Program-made: the position numbers and the translations under genes
The notes under the pieces: model-generated
Seen by the model: only the letters and a program-made list of their open reading frames with translations
What the model was told of the DNA's origin: nothing
The model's database searches: none
From: Thiotrichales bacterium
GTDB taxonomy: Bacteria > Pseudomonadota > Gammaproteobacteria > Beggiatoales > Beggiatoaceae
NCBI GenBank assembly: GCA_016745035.1
Contig: JADGDE010000001.1
Location: 844,507-908,506, forward strand
Direction of reading: 5' to 3'
Length of the DNA: 64,000 bases
Shown: positions 1 to 9,701 of the stretch, one piece after another
Position numbering within the stretch: the stretch's first letter is position 1
Layout: each line of letters opens with the position of its first letter

Positions 1-610
1 CATCACGAACATGGTCTAAAGTGGCTTTAATTTCAGGATGGGAGTCAATATTGATACCAAGGGTTAATTCATTTCCCTTAAGTGGTTCGGTATATAAGAT
101 GGGAAAATAATCGCTACGCGGCTCGACCGCTTCTAATTCGCCCTCAGCATTGATGTCATTCATCTGAAAATCAATCAAATAATCGTGCAAGTCCAAATTG
201 ACTTGACGCACAAATTCATCACGCTCAGTGGCTTGGATACGTGGAACCCATTGAATCAACTCGGTGCCATTGTGTTCGCCATTTTGATTTTGATTATTGA
301 GCAATAGGTCTTTACTAAACAGGGCAAATTCTTTGCGGTCGACATGGGAACTGGCGTTAAAAAAAGAGGCGACCATTTTTTGTAAAGCGAGGCGATGATA
401 TAAAGCTCGCTGAATCACGATCACCCGGTCTTCAGCTTCTTGAGAGAAGACCTCAAGGTTTTGGCGATGTTCCCATTTTTCCACCACATAATAACTCATT
501 AAGCTGAGTATAAGTCCTAAGAAAACACTCAGAACAATAGGACTATAGCTGACACCAGGCATCAGTAGTGGTGGGTGACGTAGGGTTTTAAAAGTAGTCA
601 GTATATCCAT
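1..610 (-). CDS. CHASE-domain membrane sensor protein, N-terminal part (runs off window)
   Basis: The reading frame starts at ATG 610 and stays open to the window edge, so only about 203 N-terminal residues are visible. A hydrophobic segment near residues 24-42 (PIVLSVFLGLILSLMSYYVV) is a likely membrane anchor. It is followed by an extracytoplasmic CHASE-like domain: a VASFFNASSHVDRKEF stretch, then LIQWVPRI, then YFPILYTEPLKGNE and LGINIDSHPEI, which is the order seen in CHASE domains. CHASE domains sense small ligands in the periplasm and are usually fused to a histidine kinase, GGDEF/EAL or cyclase output. The output domain lies outside the window and cannot be named. The next gene starts 12 bp away in the same direction. 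Confidence 0.8.
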   Translation of the reverse strand, partial: MDILTTFKTLRHPPLLMPGVSYSPIVLSVFLGLILSLMSYYVVEKWEHRQNLEVFSQEAEDRVIVIQRALYHRLALQKMVASFFNASSHVDRKEFALFSKDLLLNNQNQNGEHNGTELIQWVPRIQATERDEFVRQVNLDLHDYLIDFQMNDINAEGELEAVEPRSDYFPILYTEPLKGNELTLGINIDSHPEIKATLDHVRD

Positions 611-622
611 GTGTTAATTCAC

Positions 623-1390
623 TCAGCACTGCTGCGCTAAAGCGGTTTGTGTTTGTGCCAATAACTCACTTTGTCGTGTGCGACCAAAATGTGCCCAAGG
701 TTCTGTTTTTAATTGCGCCCCATTTTGCACATAATAAGCCTCAGCTGCTGCGACATTTTCGGGCAAAGTGTAAGTACGATAGATATTTAAAGCTTCCATC
801 TGACGGCGATAGTCCTGCAATACTAACTGAGATTTAAAACAATTAATAGCCATGCCTTTACGCGCCTTAATATCACTTATATCCAATAATAGGTTGGGGC
901 TTAAGGGAACGCCTATTTCGTACATGGCCAATTCCACTTGTTCACCGAAATTTTGCACGGCGGCAACTGCTACCTGTGCTAGGGCATAATGATCAGGATG
1001 AATCTCAGATAAGGCACAGGCATAAACCCGAGTAATGTGTTCTGATTGTATCAGATCAGATAGGCGCTGTACCCACCCTTGTTCATATTGAAAATTTCTA
1101 TCAGCAACATTCCAAAATGACAGCCGCTGATAACCTAAAATCTTCGCCGCAGCACGACTCTCTTGCCTACGGGTTTGAATATAAGCCTCACGCGCCGCTT
1201 CATGCGGGTGCGATATAGCGGCATCACCCTTGGTGATTAATACTACTTGGAGCTTATCCCCTTGCTCAATATGGCGCATAATCGCACCACCACAGCCAAA
1301 CACCTCATCATCAGGATGGGGTGCTAACACCAAAATATTCCCTTTCGGCGGAAAACGCTCGGCTGTATAAGGGATAAACCAGTGTTCCAT
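623..1390 (-). CDS. PIG-L (LmbE-like) family deacetylase
   Basis: This 255-residue protein has the zinc-binding PHPDDEVFGCGG motif near residue 24 and a later IHPDH motif, the two metal-ligand motifs of PIG-L/LmbE enzymes. Members remove N-acetyl groups from N-acetylglucosaminyl lipids, glycans or small thiols. The substrate here cannot be told from sequence. No signal peptide is visible, so it is probably cytoplasmic. It lies 4 bp downstream of mreB on the same strand, so the two may be co-transcribed. This could link it loosely to envelope synthesis, but that is inference. Family assignment is secure; substrate is unknown. Confidence 0.85.
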   Translation of the reverse strand: MEHWFIPYTAERFPPKGNILVLAPHPDDEVFGCGGAIMRHIEQGDKLQVVLITKGDAAISHPHEAAREAYIQTRRQESRAAAKILGYQRLSFWNVADRNFQYEQGWVQRLSDLIQSEHITRVYACALSEIHPDHYALAQVAVAAVQNFGEQVELAMYEIGVPLSPNLLLDISDIKARKGMAINCFKSQLVLQDYRRQMEALNIYRTYTLPENVAAAEAYYVQNGAQLKTEPWAHFGRTRQSELLAQTQTALAQQC

Positions 1391-1394
1391 ACAC

Positions 1395-2465
<1,071 letters not shown>

Positions 2466-2555
2466 TCATAAACTGGCGGGGGGAATAAAACCTTCTACTC
2501 TAGCAAATTTCTCTGATACTAGGCAAGATAAAAGCCAGCGCCTTTAGTCTTTTAA

Positions 2556-2637
2556 TTGATATTACGCAAAGGCTAAGCTTCACTATGCAGACCATACACT
2601 TGAATAATGAAACAAAAAAATAAGTGCGTCACATCAA
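2556..2637. repeat. MITE-like element, short type, with 8-bp target duplication
   Basis: The ends TTGATATTACGCA and GTGCGTCACATCAA are near-inverted copies of the family ends. The interior (AAGCTTCACTATGCA and GAATAATGAAACAAAAAAATA) matches copies at 16772 and 58031. TCTTTTAA is present on both sides (2548-2555 and 2638-2645), a perfect 8-bp duplication. The element lies in the last codons of the TPR gene and its end supplies that gene's TGA stop. Confidence 0.85.
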
Positions 2638-3050
2638 TCTTTTAACTCTTGTCCTGAGAGCAGTTGGGCGCGGCGTTTTGCCTCAATCATACAGTCAGAA
2701 TCACCCATTTCTTTACAGGCATTGGCGATTACCACCCAATTACGGGCGCGTAGAAAACGCTTATGATTAGCGAAGGTGTTGGATTTTGCGGCTAAACTGG
2801 CAGCTTTTTGCCATTTTTTTTGCTTTAAACTGATGCCAGCTAAGTTATGCCATAGCACGGCATTGCGCTGATCGATACGAATAGCGCGTTCTAAAAAAGA
2901 AGCAGAGCGATCATATTGGGCTTTTTCAAACGCTTGTTTGGCTTTTTGCAATAAATCTTGAATAGCACTGGCACTATTATCTGCCTGAGCTACTGGACTC
3001 AACAATAAACACAATAATATCAAGGTGAGATAACGATTAAAAAAACGCAT
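2634..3050 (-). CDS. Small exported TPR protein
   Basis: Starting at ATG 3050 the protein has 138 residues. This start has a GGGAG ribosome-binding site just upstream and gives a clean signal peptide (MRFFNRYLTLILLCLLLSP, cleavage near AQA). A start further upstream at 3131 is possible in frame but gives an unlikely N-terminus. Two or three helical tetratricopeptide-like repeats follow (for example ALWHNLAGISLKQKKWQKAA), so it probably binds other proteins in the periplasm. The partner is unknown. The stop codon TGA is supplied by the terminal repeat of an inserted MITE-like element; the pre-insertion gene would have ended Asp-stop at the same residue. Confidence 0.75.
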   Translation of the reverse strand: MRFFNRYLTLILLCLLLSPVAQADNSASAIQDLLQKAKQAFEKAQYDRSASFLERAIRIDQRNAVLWHNLAGISLKQKKWQKAASLAAKSNTFANHKRFLRARNWVVIANACKEMGDSDCMIEAKRRAQLLSGQELKD

Positions 3051-3138
3051 ACATACTCCCAAACGTGGAATAAATTTCAGAGGAGACCATTGTAGAAACC
3101 TATTGCTGACTGTCAAGTTTAGCGGCAACAAGCAATGA

Positions 3139-4413
3139 CTAAAAACGCCACAATTGCACTTGCTCTGGCACTGTATCTCGATCTAATACACCTTTAATAT
3201 CAATGACCACGGCAGGTTTCTCTAAGAGTGTCTCAATCCACTCCCAACCTTGGGCTAAATAAGGCTGATGCGCCACGGCTAAAATCAATGCTTGCGCTGG
3301 TTTTAACTCGGTCAATAATTCAATTTGATGATATTGCAAAGCTTCTGTGCTATCCACAAAGGGGTCATGCACTTGCACTGTAACCCCTTTGACCTTGAGA
3401 GCATCGACAATATCGACCACGCGGGTGTTACGTAAATCGGGTACATCTTCTTTAAATGCCAAACCCAACACCGTCACCGTACTTTCTTCCAGCAAACAAC
3501 CCGCGCCAATTAACTTATCGATACTACGCTCTGCAATAAAACCACCAATGCTGTCGTTAATTTGCCGCCCCGCAGGAATCAAATGCGCATCATAGCCCAC
3601 TTGTTTAGCCTTATCGACCAAATAATAGGGATCGACACCAATACAATGCCCACCGACCAGCCCGGGGGTAAAGGGCAGAAAATTCCATTTGCTTCCGGCA
3701 GCGGCTAAAACATCATGGCTGTCGATGCCAAGCCGATCAAAAATCATCGCCAGCTCATTCATCAAGGCGATATTGGTGTCGCGCTGGGTATTTTCTACTA
3801 CCTTTGCTGCCTCAGCGACCTTAATATTCGGTGCACGATGCACGCCGACATGCACCACTTGCTCATAAACTGCGCTAACAATATCCAAAGTCGCCGCATC
3901 ATAGGCTGAAACAATTTTAACCACATTATCAAAGCGATGTACCTTATCGCCGGGATTAATACGTTCGGGGGAATAAGCAATGCTAAAATCTTTACCACAT
4001 TGCAAACCACTGTAACGCTCCAACACGGGTAAACAACGCTCCTCGGTCGCCCCCGGGTAAACAGTGGACTCATAAACCACGATATCGCCGGCTTTAAGAT
4101 AATGTGCTAAGGTTTTGCTAGCGCTGAGTACGGGAGTTAAATCGGGTTCATTATTGTCATCTACAGGCGTAGGGACAGCAACAATATAAAAATCTGCATC
4201 AGCTAAACTGGCAGCTTTATAGCTAAAATTGATATTCGCTGCTTTTAAGTGTTCAGTTTCCACCTCACCGGTTTGATCGATACCCATTTGTAAGGCTTGG
4301 ATGCGAGCCGGATTATGATCAAAGCCAATCACAGGGGCATGTTTAGCAAAGGCGACGGCAGCAGGTAAGCCGACATAGCCAAGCCCGATCATAGCAATAC
4401 GACGTTGTTGCAT
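3139..4413 (-). CDS. UDP-N-acetylhexosamine 6-dehydrogenase (WbpO/TviB-like)
   Basis: This 424-residue protein has the NAD-binding GLGYVGLP motif near its N-terminus and the active-site segment GGHCIGVDPYYL with the catalytic Cys. These are hallmarks of the UDP-glucose/GDP-mannose dehydrogenase family. Overall sequence and length suit the branch that oxidises UDP-GlcNAc or UDP-GalNAc to the uronic acid for Vi-type or O-antigen polysaccharides; that choice is inferred. Start ATG 4413 is preferred over 4428 because GGAG lies six bases upstream of it. No other polysaccharide gene is adjacent. Confidence 0.9.
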   Translation of the reverse strand: MQQRRIAMIGLGYVGLPAAVAFAKHAPVIGFDHNPARIQALQMGIDQTGEVETEHLKAANINFSYKAASLADADFYIVAVPTPVDDNNEPDLTPVLSASKTLAHYLKAGDIVVYESTVYPGATEERCLPVLERYSGLQCGKDFSIAYSPERINPGDKVHRFDNVVKIVSAYDAATLDIVSAVYEQVVHVGVHRAPNIKVAEAAKVVENTQRDTNIALMNELAMIFDRLGIDSHDVLAAAGSKWNFLPFTPGLVGGHCIGVDPYYLVDKAKQVGYDAHLIPAGRQINDSIGGFIAERSIDKLIGAGCLLEESTVTVLGLAFKEDVPDLRNTRVVDIVDALKVKGVTVQVHDPFVDSTEALQYHQIELLTELKPAQALILAVAHQPYLAQGWEWIETLLEKPAVVIDIKGVLDRDTVPEQVQLWRF

Positions 4414-4538
4414 GATTTCTCCATTCATTATTACAGCAAACAGTTAGCCATCAAGCTTTGTCATGATGTTGATGGAAATCGTTTCGATTTGTACAATTAT
4501 GGTACGGATGGGAAAAAGTAGGAAGGTGAGGGAGAGAG

Positions 4539-4585
4539 GACTTTAATCCCGCCAAGATGCGACTAAAGCCGCATCTTTGGGACTT
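4539..4585. repeat. Small palindromic repeat downstream of ppiD
   Basis: AAGATGCG (4554-4561) pairs perfectly with CGCATCTT (4570-4577) around an 8-base loop. The hairpin is flanked by GGACTTTAATCCCGCC and GGGACTT. There is no T-run on either side, so it is a poor intrinsic terminator. A related GGGACTGAAGTCCCGCC palindrome occurs near 43305. Confidence 0.5.
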
Positions 4586-4631
4586 AGGAAAGTGCATGAA
4601 TTAATTTAGGCACGTTCCTTAGCAATGCATA

Positions 4632-6506
4632 TTATTTGAATTTTTCAGCGTAGATATTGACTTCAGTATCAGCTCGCATACTTGCCAGTAAAGCGCTGAA
4701 TTCACTATCTGCCCATAATTCCATTTGTGCATTTGCCGCCAGTGTACCATCACTGACTTCACCGTCTTTCGCCGCAGATAAAGCAAGAACGACATAATCA
4801 TTACCGACAAATAGACTTTGATACAAAGCTTTGTCATCCTTAGGCTTGCCCATTTTAAATGCAGTGCTGGCAAGGCTAGGCAAGGCTAAATCAGCATTAG
4901 CTTGGCGTTTAACCCATTGTGCTGCACTCCAATCTGCTGCGGGGGTTTGTCCTTGCTCAAGGCTAGCTAACAAATCTTTACCCGCTTGTTCGGCTGCTTC
5001 TTTGCTTTTCTTAGCAACCACATCTTCACGCACTTGTTCTTTGACAGTCTCTAAGGTTTGCTGCTCAGATTTTTTGTGTTCTTTCAGGCGTAACAATAAA
5101 TAATGTTGCTCACCGAGTTCAATAACTTCGCTGTTTTGATTTTTTAGCACTTGCTCACTAAAAGCAGCGGTTAAAACTTTGGGGTTTTTCAAAATTTCAT
5201 TTGAATCAGCACCAGAGCGAGCAAACAAATCCGTGGATTTAAGCTCTAGCTCCAGCGTTTCTGCCAATACAGTCAGATTATCCGGGTTTTCATAGGCGAG
5301 GTTGCTAAACTCTTCAGCGCGCTCGTAAAACAATTTGCGGGCTTCTTCTTGTTGGTATTCTTGGCTCAGCTCTTCGCGTACTTCAGCCAGTGGTTGTAAG
5401 CGTTCTGCTTCGGCAGCACTGACATGTAAAATATGGAAACCAAACTCGGTACGCACCGCTTCTGGGGTGGTATCACCAGTTTTTAAGTCTTTAATGGCGA
5501 CGAACATTTCGGGGCGTGCAGTTTCCTCAGTCAACCATTCGCCACTATCAACTTCACCAGCTTCGTTATCTGCCGTTTTCCATTGTGCTTCGACACTGTC
5601 ATAACCATCGGCTTTGACTTTTTCGAGCAGTTCATTAACTTGTGCCAGCGCGGTTTTTTCGACTTCAGCATCCGATTCTTTTGATAAAGGCACTAAAATA
5701 TGTCGAGCCTTCCAACGTGCTGGAGTGGTAAACCGGTTCATGCGCTCATCGTAGTAATTTTGTAAACCTTCCTCATTCGTCGCAATGTTATCTTTAAGCG
5801 CATCGGTAGCTAAAGTGACATAATCGATACTGACTTGCTCTTCGGTGACATAGTTGTCTTTGCGCTCATCATAATAGCTTTGTAAATCAGCATCGGTAAT
5901 TTCCAGCTTGTCTTTGAAACTTTCGCTATCAAATTTAACGTAGCTAATTTGCCGTGTTTGTTGCTCGATGGCTTGATAATGTTTGGCATCCGCATCACTC
6001 CACAAACTGGTAGCAAGCAGGGTTTTGCGCCATTGATCAGCGGTGAGTGAGCGACGATAATCTTGCTCAAACATGGGAGGGTTTAGCCCTTGTAGGCTTA
6101 AGACTTGTTCGTATTTGGCTTGGGAGAATTGTTTGTTTTCTTGAAAGCTGGGAATCGCTTGAATTTGTGCCGCCAGCCATTGATTGCCAATGCGTAATCC
6201 TTGCTTGTTGGCTTGTTGCCAGAGGATTTCTTCTTCAATGATTTGGTTAAGCACGCTTTTTTCAATCGTACCTTTGAGACTAGATAAGTCTTGACCAAAG
6301 TTTTGTTGAAAAATTTGCATTTGGCGTTTGACTGCATTTTCAAACTGATAGCGGGAAATTTCACTGTGCTCAACTTCGGCAACAACGACTTTACCAGAGG
6401 GACCTAAGTATTCTTGAATACCCCAAAGGGCGAAAGGGATGATGAGGAGACCTACAATGACCCAAGCTAACCAGCCTTGTGCTCGGTCACGGATATTTTG
6501 CAGCAT
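4632..6506 (-). CDS. ppiD: Periplasmic folding chaperone PpiD (SurA_N/parvulin)
   Basis: This 624-residue protein has one N-terminal membrane anchor (about residues 12-34, WLAWVIVGLLIIPFALWGI). A SurA_N-like chaperone domain and a parvulin-like domain follow (ARHILVPL near residue 265, then FGFHILHV). Length matches PpiD of other gammaproteobacteria. PpiD is anchored at the Sec exit site and assists newly exported proteins. It closes the conserved lon-hupB-ppiD block, here with two tRNA genes between hupB and ppiD. Confidence 0.95.
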   Translation of the reverse strand: MLQNIRDRAQGWLAWVIVGLLIIPFALWGIQEYLGPSGKVVVAEVEHSEISRYQFENAVKRQMQIFQQNFGQDLSSLKGTIEKSVLNQIIEEEILWQQANKQGLRIGNQWLAAQIQAIPSFQENKQFSQAKYEQVLSLQGLNPPMFEQDYRRSLTADQWRKTLLATSLWSDADAKHYQAIEQQTRQISYVKFDSESFKDKLEITDADLQSYYDERKDNYVTEEQVSIDYVTLATDALKDNIATNEEGLQNYYDERMNRFTTPARWKARHILVPLSKESDAEVEKTALAQVNELLEKVKADGYDSVEAQWKTADNEAGEVDSGEWLTEETARPEMFVAIKDLKTGDTTPEAVRTEFGFHILHVSAAEAERLQPLAEVREELSQEYQQEEARKLFYERAEEFSNLAYENPDNLTVLAETLELELKSTDLFARSGADSNEILKNPKVLTAAFSEQVLKNQNSEVIELGEQHYLLLRLKEHKKSEQQTLETVKEQVREDVVAKKSKEAAEQAGKDLLASLEQGQTPAADWSAAQWVKRQANADLALPSLASTAFKMGKPKDDKALYQSLFVGNDYVVLALSAAKDGEVSDGTLAANAQMELWADSEFSALLASMRADTEVNIYAEKFK

Positions 6507-6571
6507 AACGCATTCCTAAAAAAGCACAAAAAAAAAGGCACGCCTGAAGACAGACGCACCCTTTTCGAATA

Positions 6572-6648
6572 TGGCGGAGCGGACGGGACTCGAACCCGCG
6601 ACCACCGACGTGACAGGCCGGTATTCTAACCAACTGAACTACCGCTCC
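6572..6648 (-). tRNA. tRNA-Asp (anticodon GTC)
   Basis: The reverse strand reads GGAGCGG...CCGCTCC as a 7-bp acceptor stem, with anticodon loop CTGTCAC giving GTC, a GGTTCGAGTCC T-arm and an encoded CCA. It is read in the same direction as hupB and ppiD. Confidence 0.95.
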
Positions 6649-6654
6649 AAAATT

Positions 6655-6730
6655 TGGTGGGTGTTGAGGGACTTGAACCCCCGACATTCGCCTTGTAAGG
6701 GCGACGCTCTACCAACTGAGCTAAACACCC
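6655..6730 (-). tRNA. tRNA-Val (anticodon TAC)
   Basis: The reverse strand reads GGGTGTT...AACACCC as acceptor stem, with anticodon loop CTTACAA giving TAC, a GGTTCAAGTCC T-arm and an encoded CCA. It lies 6 bp upstream of tRNA-Asp, so both are probably cut from one transcript. Confidence 0.95.
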
Positions 6731-6777
6731 TCAACTGGAAAAAAACATTATAACATATAAATTTGTTTTGTCCAGTT

Positions 6778-6811
6778 AAAAATCAAAAAATTTTAAAGTT
6801 TTTTGATTTTT
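6778..6811 (-). terminator. Rho-independent terminator after hupB
   Basis: AAAAATCAAAAAA pairs with TTTTTTGATTTTT around a short loop. It lies about 38 bp beyond the hupB stop, before the tRNA genes. A second inverted pair, AACTGGA (6732-6738) with TCCAGTT, sits between it and tRNA-Val. Confidence 0.6.
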
Positions 6812-6848
6812 GAATTCAAAGGGAAAAACCCCTAAGAACTAAAGCGGA

Positions 6849-7121
6849 CTATTGTACCGCATCTTTTAAGGATTTACCAGCCTTAAATGAAGGGATTTTG
6901 CTAGCTGCGATTTGAATAGGTTTGCCATCACGAGGATTGCGACCTGTACGAGCAGCACGTTCTTTGATACTGAAAGTACCAAAACCGATTAAAGTTACAC
7001 TGTCGCCTTTAGTCAAGGTTTCAGTGACACTGTCCATTACTGCATTAACGGCAGCAGCAGCATCGGTTTTACTGATATTGGCTTTTTGTGCGACATCTTG
7101 AATCAGTTCTGATTTATTCAT
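6849..7121 (-). CDS. hupB: HU family DNA-binding protein, beta-like
   Basis: This 90-residue protein is a complete HU/IHF-family polypeptide. It has the N-terminal helices ([19 protein letters not shown]), the [19 protein letters not shown] beta-arm signature and the conserved GK...LK C-terminus. HU bends DNA without sequence preference and helps compact the nucleoid. Its place directly downstream of lon and upstream of ppiD is the standard hupB position, which supports the symbol over hupA or ihf. Confidence 0.95.
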   Translation of the reverse strand: MNKSELIQDVAQKANISKTDAAAAVNAVMDSVTETLTKGDSVTLIGFGTFSIKERAARTGRNPRDGKPIQIAASKIPSFKAGKSLKDAVQ

Positions 7122-7210
7122 TTAAACCCCCTCGTTTTAGGTATAAGTGTACGCTAGTAGCCGCTATCATACAGTTTATTAGCCAGATGGCAAGCTACTT
7201 GCGCGTTTTT

Positions 7211-9658
7211 TTAGTGTGTGCGAATCGATTGAGAGACTTTTTTTTGTTCACTTGAAACTGAACCCTCTCCCAAGTCTTCATCCGCTTGGGTTTCAACCGG
7301 CGTTGGCATCCGTTCCAAAGCCGTTTCTAACACCTCTTCAATCCATTTGACCGGTTTGATATCGAGGTGTTTTTTGATATTCGCAGGAATCTCTGCCAAA
7401 TCGCGTTGATTATCACTAGGAATAAGAACCGTTTTAATCCCACCACGTAAGGCGGCTAAGAGTTTTTCTTTTAGCCCACCAATCGGTAAGATTTCACCAC
7501 GCAGAGTAATTTCACCCGTCATGGCCACATCAGCACGCACAGGAATACCTGTAAGTACAGAGACTAAGGCGGTACACATACTCACGCCAGCACTAGGACC
7601 GTCTTTAGGGGTAGCACCTTCAGGCACATGAATATGGACATCATTTTTTTGATAAAAATCAGTATCAATGCCCAAGGTTTCAGCACGCCCACGCACCACG
7701 GTCATTGCCGCTTGAATCGACTCTTGCATAACATCGCCAAGCTGACCTGTATAGCTCAGTTTGCCTTTGCCTTGCATTAAAGCGGCTTCAATGGTGAGCA
7801 AATCGCCGCCCACTTGTGTCCATGCCAATCCTGTGACTTGACCGATACGGTTTTGTTCATCGGCTAAACCAAAGCGGAAACGTCGCACACCCAAGTATTT
7901 TTCCAAACTACGGGAGCTGACTTGAACTTTTTTGACTTTTTTCGAGCCTTTAGTCAATAAAATATCCTTGACTACTTTACGACAAATTTTAGCAATTTCT
8001 CGCTCTAAATTCCGCACCCCGGCTTCACGGGTATAATAACGGACAATATCGCGCAAGGTATTGCGGCTGATTTGCAACTCTTTTGAGTTCAAGCCATTAT
8101 TTTTAAGCTGCTTCGGTAGTAAGTATTTTTCCGCAATTCGCAGTTTCTCATCTTCGATATAGCCAGGAATATTAATGACTTCCATTCTATCGAGTAAAGG
8201 CGCTGGAATATCGAGGCTGTTGGCAGTGGCGATAAACATCACATCAGAAAGATCGTAATCGACTTCTAAATAATGATCGTTAAAGCTATGGTTTTGCTCG
8301 GGATCTAAGACTTCCAATAAGGCCGAGGAGGGGTCACCACGGAAATCCATCGACATTTTATCGACTTCATCAAGTAAAAACATCGGATTTTTAGTTTTGA
8401 TTTTACTCAAGTTTTGGATAATTTTACCCGGCATTGAGCCAATATAGGTACGGCGATGCCCACGAATTTCTGCCTCATCACGCACGCCACCTAAGGCCAT
8501 ACGGATAAATTTACGGTTGGTTGAGCGCGCAATTGATTCGCCCAAGGAGGTTTTACCCACACCAGGAGGCCCAACTAAGCAAAGAATCGGTCCTTTGAGT
8601 TTTTTCACCCGTTGCTGGACAGCAAGGTATTCGATGATCCGCTCTTTGACCTTTTCCAGACCATAATGGTCATCTTCTAAAATCGCCTCAGCTTTGGCTA
8701 AGTTTTTATTAATTTCGGTGCGTTTTTTCCAAGGCACTGCGGTCATGATGTCGATATAGTTGCGCACCACAGTCGCCTCTGCCGACATCGGCGACATCAT
8801 TTTTAGTTTGCTAAATTCAGACTTGGTTTTTTCCAAGGCTTCTTTCGGCATCCCTGCTTTACGAATTTTTTCGCTCAGCTCTTCTAATTCGTTGGGGTTT
8901 TCTTCGCCCTCGCCTAATTCTTTTTGAATCGCTTTGATTTGCTCATTCAAATAGTATTCGCGTTGGCTTTTTTCCATTTGCCCTTTGACCCGTTTGCGAA
9001 TACGTTTTTCAACTTGCAATAGATCAATTTCAGAATCCATCAGAGACATCAAATGTTCTATGCGCTGGTTAATATCCAGCATTTCGAGCATTTTTTGTTT
9101 TTCGTCGAGTTTGACCGCGATATGAGCTGCGATACTATCGGTTAAACGTCCAGGCTCTTCGATATTGTTTAAGGAAGTGAGAATTTCTGGCGGGACTTTT
9201 TTATTGAGTTTAATGTATTGTTCAAACAGCCCCATAATGGAGCGGGTCATCACATCCATTTCTTTATCTGCACTTAAGGTACTATCTACCGTATGGACAT
9301 CGGCGGTATAGTATTCTTCTAACGCGATAAATTTATCAATACTAACCCGGTTTTCACCTTCGACTAATACTTTAATCGTCCCATCAGGGAGTTTAAGTAA
9401 TTGTAAAATATTGGCGATACTACCAATACTGTAAATATCATCTGGGGTGGGATCATCTTCGGTTGCGCTTTTTTGGGCAACGAGGACGATACGTTTGTCT
9501 TCAACCATGGCTTGTTCTAAAGCGCGAATCGATTTATCACGCCCAACAAACAAAGGGATAACCATGTGAGGATACACAACAACATCCCGCAAGGGTAATA
9601 CAGGCAAGTTCATAACTTGCTGTTCTGTATTTTCTAGCGTTTTATCTTCTGCTGACAT
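7211..9658 (-). CDS. lon: ATP-dependent protease Lon
   Basis: This 815-residue protein has, in order, the LON substrate-binding domain (PVLPLRDVVVYP), a coiled-coil middle region, an AAA+ module with Walker A GPPGVGKTSLGE and Walker B FLLDEVDK, and the Ser-Lys protease domain (DGPSAGVSM with the catalytic Ser, later GGLKEKLLAALRGG with the Lys). Length and all catalytic residues are normal. Lon degrades misfolded and regulatory proteins in the cytoplasm. It starts 43 bp after clpX ends, on the same strand. Confidence 0.98.
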   Translation of the reverse strand: MSAEDKTLENTEQQVMNLPVLPLRDVVVYPHMVIPLFVGRDKSIRALEQAMVEDKRIVLVAQKSATEDDPTPDDIYSIGSIANILQLLKLPDGTIKVLVEGENRVSIDKFIALEEYYTADVHTVDSTLSADKEMDVMTRSIMGLFEQYIKLNKKVPPEILTSLNNIEEPGRLTDSIAAHIAVKLDEKQKMLEMLDINQRIEHLMSLMDSEIDLLQVEKRIRKRVKGQMEKSQREYYLNEQIKAIQKELGEGEENPNELEELSEKIRKAGMPKEALEKTKSEFSKLKMMSPMSAEATVVRNYIDIMTAVPWKKRTEINKNLAKAEAILEDDHYGLEKVKERIIEYLAVQQRVKKLKGPILCLVGPPGVGKTSLGESIARSTNRKFIRMALGGVRDEAEIRGHRRTYIGSMPGKIIQNLSKIKTKNPMFLLDEVDKMSMDFRGDPSSALLEVLDPEQNHSFNDHYLEVDYDLSDVMFIATANSLDIPAPLLDRMEVINIPGYIEDEKLRIAEKYLLPKQLKNNGLNSKELQISRNTLRDIVRYYTREAGVRNLEREIAKICRKVVKDILLTKGSKKVKKVQVSSRSLEKYLGVRRFRFGLADEQNRIGQVTGLAWTQVGGDLLTIEAALMQGKGKLSYTGQLGDVMQESIQAAMTVVRGRAETLGIDTDFYQKNDVHIHVPEGATPKDGPSAGVSMCTALVSVLTGIPVRADVAMTGEITLRGEILPIGGLKEKLLAALRGGIKTVLIPSDNQRDLAEIPANIKKHLDIKPVKWIEEVLETALERMPTPVETQADEDLGEGSVSSEQKKVSQSIRTH

Positions 9659-9701
9659 CGGAAAATCCTCTTATCATGCGGTATGAGCTTAATGCTTACC
9701 G

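Noticed and set aside
6571-6753. Open frame over the tRNA-Asp and tRNA-Val genes on the + strand
   Set aside because: It is the antisense of the two tRNAs and has no coding support; such frames are a common false call.
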